Origin: Amycolatopsis vancoresmycina
Lineage (GTDB): Bacteria; Actinomycetota; Actinomycetes; Mycobacteriales; Pseudonocardiaceae
Length of the DNA: 64,000 bases
Direction of reading: 5' to 3'
Assembly: GCF_000716785.1 (NCBI RefSeq)
Contig: NZ_JNYY01000008.1
Span: 496,001 to 560,000, forward strand
Shown here: positions 1 through 8,373 of the stretch, in pieces
Numbering within the stretch: the stretch's first letter is position 1
How the letters are laid out: each line of letters begins with the position of its first letter
Translations under genes and position numbers: made by a program
Notes under the pieces: model-generated
What the model was told of the DNA's origin: nothing
The model's database searches: none
What the model saw: only the letters and a program-made list of their open reading frames with translations

Positions 1-1047
1 ATCTCGGCACGTGGCAAGGTGGGCGTCGCTCGGATCGGCGAGATTGACCTGTGGATTCGTCCCAAGCTGGACATCGCGCGGCTGCTGTTCCTCGTCGGCT
101 ACGCGATCGATCCGACAGGCTGGCGGGATGATGAGGTCGGCTTGACGACGGGGGACGGGCTGGTACCCGCGGTCGCCAACGCCCTGTGGCGGCAAACCGA
201 GCGCGCCCTCCGCCAGGGGTTGCTCCAGGGCTATCGCGAGATCGAGGAGACCTCCTACGTCCTGCGTGGCCGACTCCGTGAGGCAGACCAGCTTCGTCGG
301 CACTACGGGCAGGTGATCCCGATGGAATTGCGCCACGACGACTTCACTGTTGACATCGCGGAGAACCAGATCCTGCTCGCCGCGATCACCCGGATGCTCC
401 GGGTTCCCCGCGTGAACGGGCAGTCCCGCCAGCGGCTTACCGCACTGCGCTCGCGACTCGCCGACGTGACGTCGCTCGTCCGCGGAGCGCAGTTGCCGGC
501 CTGGCGGCCCAGCAGGCTCAACGCTCGTTACCACACCGCTCTGCGGCTGGCCGAGATCGTCTGGCAGGCCACGTCGCCGGAACACGCGCCGGGCGCCGCG
601 CACGCGACCGGATTCCTGTTCGACCTTGCCAAGGTATTCGAGGACTTCCTGACGGTCGCGCTCGCCGAATCGCTGCTCGCCCACGCGCACGGCAGAGCCC
701 ATCTTCAGTACTCGTGTTTCCTCGACGAAGGAGCCACCGTCGGCATGAAACCCGATCTGGTGTGGCGGGTCGGCGGAGCAGCCGCGGCGGTGGTGGACGC
801 CAAGTACAAGCAAGAGAAGCCAGGAGGCTACCCGAACGCGGACATTTACCAGATGCTGGCCTACTGCACCGCACTCGGGCTTCGTCGCGGCTACCTTGTC
901 TACGCTCAAGGAAACGGCGAGCCCGCGCGGCACGTGGTGCGTCATGCCGGCGTGGAGATCGTCTCACACGCCCTCGATTTGACCCTCCAGCCGGACGACC
1001 TCCTGGGCCGGATCGACCGGCTGGCAGTCGAGATCGCCGGAAACTGA
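1..1047 (+). CDS. McrC-like restriction nuclease subunit, 5'-truncated by the window edge
   Basis: The reading frame is open from base 1, and the first in-frame GTG (19) lies inside what looks like the conserved N-terminal part of McrC, so the gene probably begins outside the window. Seen, numbering from that GTG: a PD-(D/E)xK nuclease core with E208, D246 in a KPDL context and D260-A-K262, followed by a DIYQML segment typical of McrC proteins. In McrBC systems McrC is the nuclease partner of the GTPase McrB and cuts modified DNA. No McrB is visible because upstream sequence is missing. The helicase gene begins 23 bp downstream, so co-transcription is likely. Family call good; modified-DNA specificity is inference. 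Confidence 0.8.
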   Translation: MSARGKVGVARIGEIDLWIRPKLDIARLLFLVGYAIDPTGWRDDEVGLTTGDGLVPAVANALWRQTERALRQGLLQGYREIEETSYVLRGRLREADQLRRHYGQVIPMELRHDDFTVDIAENQILLAAITRMLRVPRVNGQSRQRLTALRSRLADVTSLVRGAQLPAWRPSRLNARYHTALRLAEIVWQATSPEHAPGAAHATGFLFDLAKVFEDFLTVALAESLLAHAHGRAHLQYSCFLDEGATVGMKPDLVWRVGGAAAAVVDAKYKQEKPGGYPNADIYQMLAYCTALGLRRGYLVYAQGNGEPARHVVRHAGVEIVSHALDLTLQPDDLLGRIDRLAVEIAGN

Positions 1048-1070
1048 GCCGGAGCAGAAACGGAGGACAA

Positions 1071-3170
1071 GTGCCGACGTTGGGGATCGCGCGGGAGTTC
1101 CTGCGAGAGTTCGGAAAGCTTCAACGGTCCGTACAGGACCGGGTGTACGAGACGTTCGCGAAGTTCGAAGAGGCTACTTTCGCCGGCATCCACCTCGAGT
1201 TGATCCGCAATGTCCGCGACTCGCGACTGAAGTCCATCCGCATCGACCAATTCTGGCGAGGCGTCGTCCTGGCACCGACCTCCGGCGACTCCTACTTGTT
1301 GCTTCGCGTGCTCCCACACGACGAGGCATACCGGTGGGCACAGCGGAAGTCCGCGTCCGTCAACCGAGCCACCGGCAGCATCGAGATCCGTGATGTGGCG
1401 TCAATCGAGGACCGGATGCCGCGCCTCGAAGAACGCGCTGCGGCAACGTCGGAACGGCTATTGGGCGCGGTTAGCGACGCCGACTTACGCCGGCTCGGCA
1501 TCGACGATCAGGTACTTGCGTTCGCTCGCACACTCACCGACCTCGAGCAGCTCGAAACGGCCCGCACGATGCTGCCTGAGCCTCAGTACGACGCCCTTTT
1601 GGGGCTTGCCCTCGGCATGAGTCCCGAAGACGTGTGGACCGAGGTGGCCGACACGGTCGAACCCGGTGAATTCGACCCGGACGACGTGACCGCCGCACTC
1701 GCACGATCGACCAAGCAAGTTGTTCTGGTCAGTGGCCCCGGCGATCTGATGGAAATCTTCAGCTATCCGTTCGATCTATGGCGCGTCTACTTGCATCCCG
1801 TGCAGCACCGAGTTGCCTACGGGAGCTTTTCCGGCCCGGTGCGAGTGACAGGTGGTCCGGGTACCGGCAAGACCGTTGCGGTCCTGCATCGCGCAAAGTA
1901 TCTTGCCGAACGGTCAACGTCAGATCGATCCGTCCTTGTGACGACGTTCACCAAGACGTTGACCAGTTCGCTGGAGAACCAACTTCACACACTCGTCGAG
2001 GATGACGACGTGTTGCGCCGAATTGACGTACGACACGTCGACCAGGTCGCCAATCAAGTGGTCGCGACGGAGTATGGCCGAATCAGCATCTTGTCCGCCG
2101 ACGAGCAGCGCCAGACGTGGCGCAAGGTGATCGGCTCGACGGGTGTCAAGTTCTCGGATGCGTTTCTTGCGCAGGAGTGGCGCGAAGTTGTGCTCGCCAA
2201 TGAGGTCGTCGACTTCGACGGTTATCTGGCCGCGCCACGCCGTGGACGGGGCCGCCAGCTCGGCCAACGTCAGAAGGAACAAATCTGGACAGCGATCGCG
2301 GCGTTCCTCGACGAACTACGGCGGCTGGACCGCTGGACATACGAGACGGTGTGTGTCGAGGCGGCCCGCCTGTTGGCCGACCGGACAGCCAAGCCGTACC
2401 AGCACGTCGTCGTCGACGAAGGACAAGACCTCGGCCCGTGGGGGTGGCGGCTCCTCCGGGCTGCTGTGGCGGAATCGGACAACGACCTGTTCATCACGGC
2501 CGATGCGCACCAGAGGATCTACAACCATCGGGTTTCCCTCAAACAGCTCGGGATCAAGATCGCAGGCAGGTCCGCACGCTTGACTCTGAACTACCGAACC
2601 ACAGCCGAAATCCTCGGCTGGAGCATCGGCCTACTGCGAGGCGAGGAAATTGACGCGCTGAACGACGACCTCGATACCCTCGCAGGCTGCCGATCGGATG
2701 TGCATGGCGATCGCCCGCTGTTGCGGCCGTCGATGAGTGCACGGGAAGAAATGCAGGCCCTGGTAAAAGATGTCCGAGGGTGGCTTGCCGACGGCATCGA
2801 GCCGGACCAGGTCGGCATAGCCGCACGAACATGGAGCCAAGCAGAAGCGGCATCGTCGGCACTGACCAACGCGGGCCTGCCTGCGACATCGATCGCTAGA
2901 TCGAAGCCGACCGCTGGGCGCATCTCAGTCGCGACGATGCACGCGATGAAAGGACTCGAGTTTCGGGCGGTGGCGGTGATCGGGCTCTCCAAGGACTCAA
3001 TGCCGTTCCCGAAGGCGGTCACCCCGGCGAGTGAAGATCCGATTGCCCATAACCTCGACCTCCAGCAGGAACGCTGTTTGCTCTTCGTCGCCTGCACTCG
3101 AGCGCGCGAAAAATTGCGGCTGTCGTGGCAAGGTACGCGCTCTTCGTTCCTGCCACGAACCGACGGGTGA
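1071..3170 (+). CDS. UvrD/Rep-type superfamily 1 helicase with an unusual N-terminal domain
   Basis: 699 residues from a GTG preceded by a clear GGAGG-like site 5 bases upstream; an open extension further upstream overlaps the McrC gene and is rejected. Seen: Walker A GGPGTGKT at residues 261-268, Walker B DEGQD at about 449, a late HAMKGLEF motif at about 625 and VACTRAREKL near the C-terminus, the normal order of SF1 DNA helicases. The first ~110 residues are not helicase; their pattern (helical start, then NVRDSRLKSIR and LLLRVLPHDEAY strands) recalls the RelE/ParE fold, which is my inference. The G+C (about 60% in sampled lines at 2041 and 2521) is lower than in the genes to the right. 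The partnership with McrC suggests a defence role. Confidence 0.82.
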   Translation: MPTLGIAREFLREFGKLQRSVQDRVYETFAKFEEATFAGIHLELIRNVRDSRLKSIRIDQFWRGVVLAPTSGDSYLLLRVLPHDEAYRWAQRKSASVNRATGSIEIRDVASIEDRMPRLEERAAATSERLLGAVSDADLRRLGIDDQVLAFARTLTDLEQLETARTMLPEPQYDALLGLALGMSPEDVWTEVADTVEPGEFDPDDVTAALARSTKQVVLVSGPGDLMEIFSYPFDLWRVYLHPVQHRVAYGSFSGPVRVTGGPGTGKTVAVLHRAKYLAERSTSDRSVLVTTFTKTLTSSLENQLHTLVEDDDVLRRIDVRHVDQVANQVVATEYGRISILSADEQRQTWRKVIGSTGVKFSDAFLAQEWREVVLANEVVDFDGYLAAPRRGRGRQLGQRQKEQIWTAIAAFLDELRRLDRWTYETVCVEAARLLADRTAKPYQHVVVDEGQDLGPWGWRLLRAAVAESDNDLFITADAHQRIYNHRVSLKQLGIKIAGRSARLTLNYRTTAEILGWSIGLLRGEEIDALNDDLDTLAGCRSDVHGDRPLLRPSMSAREEMQALVKDVRGWLADGIEPDQVGIAARTWSQAEAASSALTNAGLPATSIARSKPTAGRISVATMHAMKGLEFRAVAVIGLSKDSMPFPKAVTPASEDPIAHNLDLQQERCLLFVACTRAREKLRLSWQGTRSSFLPRTDG

Positions 3171-3524
3171 ACAGGGCCGGGGAGACCGCGGAAGCAGAAC
3201 TCCGACGGAGGATTCAGCCGAAGCCCAAACTTGGGCTAGGTCCCGGGAACGCAGTTGCTGACTGCCTCGGCGAGTGGAGGCTGAGCAAGAGCTGAGCACC
3301 AGGGCGCCCACGGGGGTCCGCGGATCACCGCCAGACTGCGCTGCCACGGCCGGGCTGGCCCACCCTGACATCCAGGCAAACTGACGGCAGGCATTCAGGA
3401 CGCTCGCCACCGCCGCGACCTGGTGTCACCTTGCGACTACGCCAGGTCAACAACCTTCCAGTGCCGATGCGGCATCCGGCGCATCCAGCACTCACCGCAC
3501 GCTGGGGTGCGTCGGGCTGGTGCC
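3171..3524. other. 354-bp gene-free junction between the nuclease/helicase island and lgt
   Basis: No convincing gene is seen. The + strand frames open here are shadows that run into lgt. The only structure noted is a perfect inverted repeat, AGCCCAA/TTGGGCT, at 3222-3237, 52 bases after the helicase stop. It could fold as a short hairpin but has no T-run, so it is at best a weak terminator. Both flanking genes converge here, which fits a terminator or island boundary. Confidence 0.5.
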
Positions 3525-4583
3525 TCAGCTCTCGTCAGTCTTCTTCGGCTCCTCGGCCGGGGTGTCCTCGGTCACCTTTTCCGGCGCCGGAGCCTCGGCC
3601 GCCACCTTGGCGTGCTCTGGCTCGTCCGTGCGCTCGGGCTCCGCATCCCCAGCCGGGGCCTCCCCCGCGGCCACCGGGACCTCGTCCGGCCCCGGGGCAT
3701 CCACCGCAGCGTCCTTGCTCACCAGGGTCTCCGGCGCCTCCCGCGGCCCCCGCCGACCGGCGACGACGAAGTACGCCACCGCCCCGAGGAACAGCAGGAT
3801 CGACGTCCACACGTTCACCCGCAGCCCGAGGATGTGGTTGGCGGTGTCGGTCCGCATCATCTCGATCCAGCCGCGGCCGACCGTGTACCCGGCCACGTAC
3901 AGCGCGAACACCCGCCCGTGCCCCAGCTTGAAGCGCCGGTCCGCCCACACCACCACCAGCGCGACCAGCAGGTTCCAGATCAGTTCGTACAGGAACGTCG
4001 GGTGCACCGGGCTCTCCGGCAGCGGGATGTGCCCCGTCGCGACGCCGTTGAGCAGGTTGTCCGGGTCCTCCGGGTTGAAGCGCTGGTAGACCTCCAGGCC
4101 CCACGGCAGGTCCGTGTGCGCGCCGTAGAGCTCCTGGTTGAAGTAGTTGCCGATGCGGCCGATGGCCTGCGCGACGACGATGCCCGGGGCGACCGCGTCC
4201 GCCATCGCCGGCAGCGGGATGCCCTTGCGGCGGCAGGCGATGAGCGCACCCACCGCGCCGAGCGCGATCGCGCCCCAGATGCCGAGGCCGCCGTCCCAGA
4301 TCGCGAACGCGTTCCACGGGTTGCGGCCCTCGGTGAAGTACAGCTCCGGGTCGGTGATCACGTGGTACAACCGGCCGCCGACCAGGCCGAACGGCACCGC
4401 GAACACCGCGATGTCGATCACCGTGCCCTTGGTGCCGCCGCGGGCCACCCAGCGCCGCTCGCCCCACCAGATCGCCACGATGATGCCGGCGATGATGCAC
4501 AGGGCGTACGCGCGGAGCGGGATCGGTCCCAGGTGCCAGACGCCGCGGTCGGGGCTGGGGATCGTCGCGAGGAAGGCGCTCAT
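3525..4583 (-). CDS. lgt: Prolipoprotein diacylglyceryl transferase
   Basis: Transfers diacylglycerol from phosphatidylglycerol to the lipobox cysteine of prolipoproteins, the first lipoprotein maturation step, in the plasma membrane. Seen: several hydrophobic segments and the Lgt signature GRIGNYFNQELYG at residues 142-154. The last ~80 residues form an Ala/Pro/Glu-rich acidic tail, a common actinobacterial extension. Start taken as ATG 4583; a GTG lies one codon earlier. The gene lies 18 bp after the M20 amidohydrolase gene on the same strand. In many actinobacteria lgt directly follows trpA; here about 11 kb separate them. Confidence 0.95.
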   Translation of the reverse strand: MSAFLATIPSPDRGVWHLGPIPLRAYALCIIAGIIVAIWWGERRWVARGGTKGTVIDIAVFAVPFGLVGGRLYHVITDPELYFTEGRNPWNAFAIWDGGLGIWGAIALGAVGALIACRRKGIPLPAMADAVAPGIVVAQAIGRIGNYFNQELYGAHTDLPWGLEVYQRFNPEDPDNLLNGVATGHIPLPESPVHPTFLYELIWNLLVALVVVWADRRFKLGHGRVFALYVAGYTVGRGWIEMMRTDTANHILGLRVNVWTSILLFLGAVAYFVVAGRRGPREAPETLVSKDAAVDAPGPDEVPVAAGEAPAGDAEPERTDEPEHAKVAAEAPAPEKVTEDTPAEEPKKTDES

Positions 4584-4601
4584 CACGCGGCCACCGTAGC
4601 G

Positions 4602-5771
4602 CTAAGGCACGGGAGCATCCAAGGCGGCCAGGTACCCCGCCACCAGCGCGTGCGCGACCTGGGTGACAGCTTGGTCGCGCGGCAGGAACCGCTCGTCGTG
4701 CAGGCTCGGCACGCCCGCCGTGTCGCCGAGGCCGACGAACATCATCAGCCCGCGGGTGCCGCCGCCGCAGTAGTGGGCGAAGTCGTCGGCCCCGAAGGAC
4801 CGGAACTGGTCGTCGACGGTGAAGCCCGCGTGCCGCAGCCACCGCTGCGCGCCCGCAGCCAGCGCCGGGTCGTTGTCCAGGACCGGCTCGCACGGGCTGA
4901 TCTCCAGCTCCGCGGTGCAGCCGTGGGCCCGCGCGGTGCCGTGCACGATGTCGGCGAGCGTCTCCAGGGCGCGCTCGCGGTCCTTCGCGCGCATCAGGCG
5001 CAGCGAGCCGAACGCGCTCGCGCTGTTCGGAACGACGTTGGCCGCGGCGCCGCCCTGGATCCGGCCGATCGAGCAGACCGCGCCGAACACCGGGTCGATC
5101 CGGCGGGACGCGAGCTGCTGCAGGCTCACCACCAGCTGCGACAGCGCCAGGATCGGGTCGCGCAGCAGGTGCGGGTAGCCGGCGTGGCCGCCCTGGCCGT
5201 GCATGGTGACCTCGAACTCGTCGGTGGAGGCGTTCACCGGGCCCGGCACCGACGAGACGACGCCGTGCGCGATCCGCGGCTGGACGTGCGCGCCGATCAC
5301 CGTGTCCACCCCGTGCGCGGCCAGCACCCCGGACTCGACGACGTCGAGCGCGCCGGGCGGGGACGTCTCCTCCCGCGGCTGCAGCAGCGCCAGGATCGGC
5401 CGGGGCACGCCCACCCGGACCGCCGCGCGGCCGACCGCGACCAGCGCGGCGAGGTGGACGTCGTGGCCGCACGCGTGCATCAGGTCGTTCCCGGACGCCC
5501 ACGGCACGCCGGTGCCCTCCAGCACCGGCAGGGCGTCGAGTTCGGCCCGCAGCGCCACGGCCGGGCCCGCGCCCCCGGGCAGCAGGACGGCCCGGCCCGT
5601 CTTGGCGACGCGGGTGCCGTCGCCCGCGCCGAGCGCGTCGCTCACCAGCCGCGCGGTGTCCTCCTCGTCGCCGGATCCGCGGGGGTCGGCGTGCACGGCG
5701 TGCCGGAGCTCGACGGCGGCGGGCAGTTCCTCGGCGATCGCCTGCGTCCACCGGGTCCACAGATCACTCAC
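4602..5771 (-). CDS. M20-family amidohydrolase (N-acyl amino acid/peptide hydrolase)
   Basis: 389 residues from GTG 5771, whose GTGA overlaps the stop of the upstream amidohydrolase gene, indicating translational coupling; the longer frame is a shadow. Seen: metal-binding HACGHDVH at residues 99-106, a GGHAGYPH segment and the C-terminal GADDFAHY segment, as in the M20D aminoacylase/carboxypeptidase group. Such enzymes use one or two metal ions to hydrolyse N-acyl amino acids or short peptides. The cytoplasmic location is inferred from the absence of a signal peptide. Context with a FluG-like hydrolase, a permease and a GS-like ligase suggests catabolism of an amine- or amino-acid-derived amide. 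The exact substrate is unknown. Confidence 0.85.
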   Translation of the reverse strand: MSDLWTRWTQAIAEELPAAVELRHAVHADPRGSGDEEDTARLVSDALGAGDGTRVAKTGRAVLLPGGAGPAVALRAELDALPVLEGTGVPWASGNDLMHACGHDVHLAALVAVGRAAVRVGVPRPILALLQPREETSPPGALDVVESGVLAAHGVDTVIGAHVQPRIAHGVVSSVPGPVNASTDEFEVTMHGQGGHAGYPHLLRDPILALSQLVVSLQQLASRRIDPVFGAVCSIGRIQGGAAANVVPNSASAFGSLRLMRAKDRERALETLADIVHGTARAHGCTAELEISPCEPVLDNDPALAAGAQRWLRHAGFTVDDQFRSFGADDFAHYCGGGTRGLMMFVGLGDTAGVPSLHDERFLPRDQAVTQVAHALVAGYLAALDAPVP

Positions 5772-6892
5772 ACGGGCTCCAAGCGGTAGATCCTCTTCGC
5801 GTTCTCGTGTCCCACCAAAGCACACAGCCGGACGGCGTCCTTTTCGGACATCGCGTCGGCGTCGAGCGCGGCGCGCACGAAGTCCGACAGGCCCTGCCGG
5901 AACAGGGCCGTGCCCAGGTGGTACAGCTCGGCCAGGCCGAAGGCGTCGGTGGAGAAGAGCACCTTCCCGAACGGCGCGAGCTCCAGGAGCTCGGCCAGCA
6001 CGGCCGGCGCCCGGAAGCCCGCGTTGTGCGTGATGAGCCCGGCATCGACGAACACGTGCTCGAAGACCTGCGCCAGATACGCGGCCTGCCGGTGGTACGG
6101 GTAGTTGTGCAGCAGCAGGATCGGCACCCCACCGCCGCGGGTCGCCCGCAGCAGCCCGGTGAGCAGCAGCGGGTCGCACCGGTGCAGGTCGACGTCGGAG
6201 TCGCCGTAGCCGACGTGGAACTGCACCGGCAGGCCCAGGTCGAGGCCGGTGAAGACGAGGTGGCGGTGCAGCACCTCGTCGGCGAGCCGGGCGGTCCCGG
6301 AGCGCAGCCACCGGCCCGCCGCGGCTTCGACCTCCGACGCCGACGGCGGCGAACCCGCCAGGCCGAGCCCGACCCGGTAGGCCGCGATCGACTTGAGCCC
6401 GACGGCCGTCGAGGCGCGTTTCCCCAGCTCGTCGGCGAAGGCGGCGGCGAACCCGGCCGCCGTCGTCCCCGGGAGCACCGCCTCGGCGACCTGCTCCAGC
6501 CGGACGACGTCGTGCGCGCGGGTGCCCGCGAGCGCGGCGAACTCCGGGGTCGTGGTCAGCGTGTCCGGGAGGAACCCGCCGTCCAGCAGGAAATCGGTGG
6601 TGCCGGTGGCCCGCAGGAACCGCCGGGCCACCTCGGCCGCGCCCAGCTCGGCGCGGCGCTCGAGGTACGCCTCGGCCGGGACGTGCTTCGGCAGGCCGAG
6701 CACGGGCGCGCAGCGCTCGCGCACGGCCAGCCCGATCAGCGAGTCGAACAGGGTCGTGCCGAGCGGTGACGCCGTGTCCGCTTCGGTCAGCATCGCCTCG
6801 AAGCCCGCACGGGAGACGTCCCGGGTGACGACGCCGTGGCAGTGGTGGTCCACCAGCGGCAGGTCCGCGACGAACGGGAGCAGTCCGGTCAT
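5768..6892 (-). CDS. FluG-like TIM-barrel amidohydrolase (amidohydrolase_2 type)
   Basis: 374 residues, ATG start overlapping the permease stop (ATGA). Seen: an N-terminal metal motif VDHHCHG (residues 14-20), HVGYGDSDVDLHRCDP and LLHNYPYH segments mid-protein, and a FSTDAFG segment holding the conserved late Asp. This matches the family resembling the N-terminal half of fungal/plant FluG, in which an amidohydrolase is fused to a glutamine-synthetase domain. Here the GS-like gene is separate and divergent, about 1.5 kb away. Possible role: hydrolysis of a gamma-glutamyl or acyl amide made or imported by its neighbours; this is inference. Confidence 0.8.
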   Translation of the reverse strand: MTGLLPFVADLPLVDHHCHGVVTRDVSRAGFEAMLTEADTASPLGTTLFDSLIGLAVRERCAPVLGLPKHVPAEAYLERRAELGAAEVARRFLRATGTTDFLLDGGFLPDTLTTTPEFAALAGTRAHDVVRLEQVAEAVLPGTTAAGFAAAFADELGKRASTAVGLKSIAAYRVGLGLAGSPPSASEVEAAAGRWLRSGTARLADEVLHRHLVFTGLDLGLPVQFHVGYGDSDVDLHRCDPLLLTGLLRATRGGGVPILLLHNYPYHRQAAYLAQVFEHVFVDAGLITHNAGFRAPAVLAELLELAPFGKVLFSTDAFGLAELYHLGTALFRQGLSDFVRAALDADAMSEKDAVRLCALVGHENAKRIYRLEPV

Positions 6893-8316
6893 GCGCCTCC
6901 GTCCACGCTCGTCAGCCTCTCCCCCACCCTACGAGCGTAGGCGGGTGCGGACAGCACGAAGATCACCGCGAGCACCAGCACCGCCGCGGCCACCACCGGG
7001 AACCACCGCGCCGGGCCTTCGGTGGGGTACGGCACCACGTTGACGTACACCGTGTACCCGAGCACGGCCAGCGCACCGATCGGGAAGACGAGGTGCCACC
7101 CCGGCACGCGCATCCGGCGCTTCACGAACAGCAGCAGGATCGCGCCGATCGTCGTGAGCAGGTAGATGACCAGCAGGATGAGCGTCCCGATCGAACCGGA
7201 CCAGGCGAACGTGTCCGACGCCGTCGCGCCGAAGAAGACCGCGCACACCAGGATGATCAGCGCGGCGGCCACCGTCACCGCGCTGACCGCCGCCACCGGG
7301 GTGCCGCGCGAGGACGTCCGGCCGAGGCTGCCGCCCGCGTCGCGGCCCAGTGCGTAGAGCAGCCGCGAGCCGCCGACCACGCAGGCCAGGCAGCAGCCGA
7401 ACGCGCTGATCGCCGCGCCGACGCTGATCACGTCGCCGACCCAGGCGCCCGCGTACCGGCTGCCGAGGTCGCCCAGCAGGGACGGCGAGTCGTGGAACGC
7501 GCCCGCGTCGCCGCCGAACGCCATCATCTCGACCGCCGTCACCACCACGAAGTAGAGGCCGCCGAAGATCGCCGTGCCGAGGATCGCGCGCGGGATGTTC
7601 CGCTTCGGGTCGTGGGTCTCCTCGCCGAGCGTCGCGGCGGCTTCGAACCCGGCGAAGGACAGGAAGCCGAACACCGCGCCGAGGAACACCCCGGACAGGC
7701 CGGTCTCCGGGACGAACACGGCCATCGAGAACCGGGCGCCGCCGGGGGCGCTTCCGGCGAGCAGGCGGACCAGGATCACCACCGTGACCAGCAGGATCAC
7801 CGCGATCGTCGCGCCCTCGACGGCGAGCAGGGTGCTCGTCCCGCGGCGCGCGGGTGCCACGGACAGCAGCCACGCCCCGGCCAGCGCGACGGCCGTCAGC
7901 ACGAACGGGCCCCAGGACGGCGGGTCCGGCCAGATCCCCGCCTGGGTCAGGAACGCGGTGCCCAGCGTGCCCGCGGCCGAGCTCGTGACGACGGCGTAGA
8001 ACGTGTACGTCCCGAGGAGACCGATGCCGGAGACGACACCCGCGCGCGGGCCGAGCGTCGCGCCGACGAAGGCGTACACCGATCCGGCGTGCTGGTAGTG
8101 CTGGCAGAGCTTCACGAAACCGTAGGCGACCAGCAGGACGCCGACCGCCGAGAGCAGGAAGGCGAGCGGGACGGCACGGCCGGCGGCGGCCGCGGTCTGC
8201 TGGGGGTTGATGTTGGCGGCCATGCTCGGGGCCATCAGCGCCACGGACAGGCCGACGGCCTGCCAGACGGAGAGGGAACGGCGCAGACCTGGACGGGTTT
8301 CGACGGTGTCTGACAC
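6889..8316 (-). CDS. APC-superfamily amino acid/amine permease
   Basis: 475 residues from GTG 8316 with an AGGTG site just upstream; another GTG three codons earlier (8325) is possible. The much longer open frame is the shadow of the GS gene. Seen: about 12 hydrophobic segments and the APC-typical start (QAVGLSVALMAPSMA) plus FLSFAGFEAAATLGEET in the middle. It should import an amino acid or amine through the plasma membrane. First gene of the operon with the two amidohydrolases and probably lgt; divergent from the GS-like gene with under 60 bp between starts. Confidence 0.88.
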   Translation of the reverse strand: MSDTVETRPGLRRSLSVWQAVGLSVALMAPSMAANINPQQTAAAAGRAVPLAFLLSAVGVLLVAYGFVKLCQHYQHAGSVYAFVGATLGPRAGVVSGIGLLGTYTFYAVVTSSAAGTLGTAFLTQAGIWPDPPSWGPFVLTAVALAGAWLLSVAPARRGTSTLLAVEGATIAVILLVTVVILVRLLAGSAPGGARFSMAVFVPETGLSGVFLGAVFGFLSFAGFEAAATLGEETHDPKRNIPRAILGTAIFGGLYFVVVTAVEMMAFGGDAGAFHDSPSLLGDLGSRYAGAWVGDVISVGAAISAFGCCLACVVGGSRLLYALGRDAGGSLGRTSSRGTPVAAVSAVTVAAALIILVCAVFFGATASDTFAWSGSIGTLILLVIYLLTTIGAILLLFVKRRMRVPGWHLVFPIGALAVLGYTVYVNVVPYPTEGPARWFPVVAAAVLVLAVIFVLSAPAYARRVGERLTSVDGGA

Positions 8317-8373
8317 GATCTTCACCTCTTTCTCAGAGCGAGAAGCACTCAAGTGAACATCGACGGGGGCAGG
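8317..8373. promoter_or_regulatory. Short divergent promoter region, permease operon / GS-like gene
   Basis: Only 57 bp separate the two chosen starts, so both promoters must sit here or overlap the coding starts. A small inverted repeat TTCTC-agagc-GAGAA spans 8330-8344 and could be a regulator site. I cannot assign -35/-10 boxes with confidence. Confidence 0.3.

Noticed and set aside
3222..3237. Strong terminator after the helicase gene
   Set aside because: Arms are perfect but the loop is tight and no T-run is present; kept only as a note in the gap entry.
3423..5789. 788-residue open frame on the + strand
   Set aside because: It is the shadow of lgt and the M20 gene, with shadow composition (Arg/Ala/Pro/His-rich) and no motifs.
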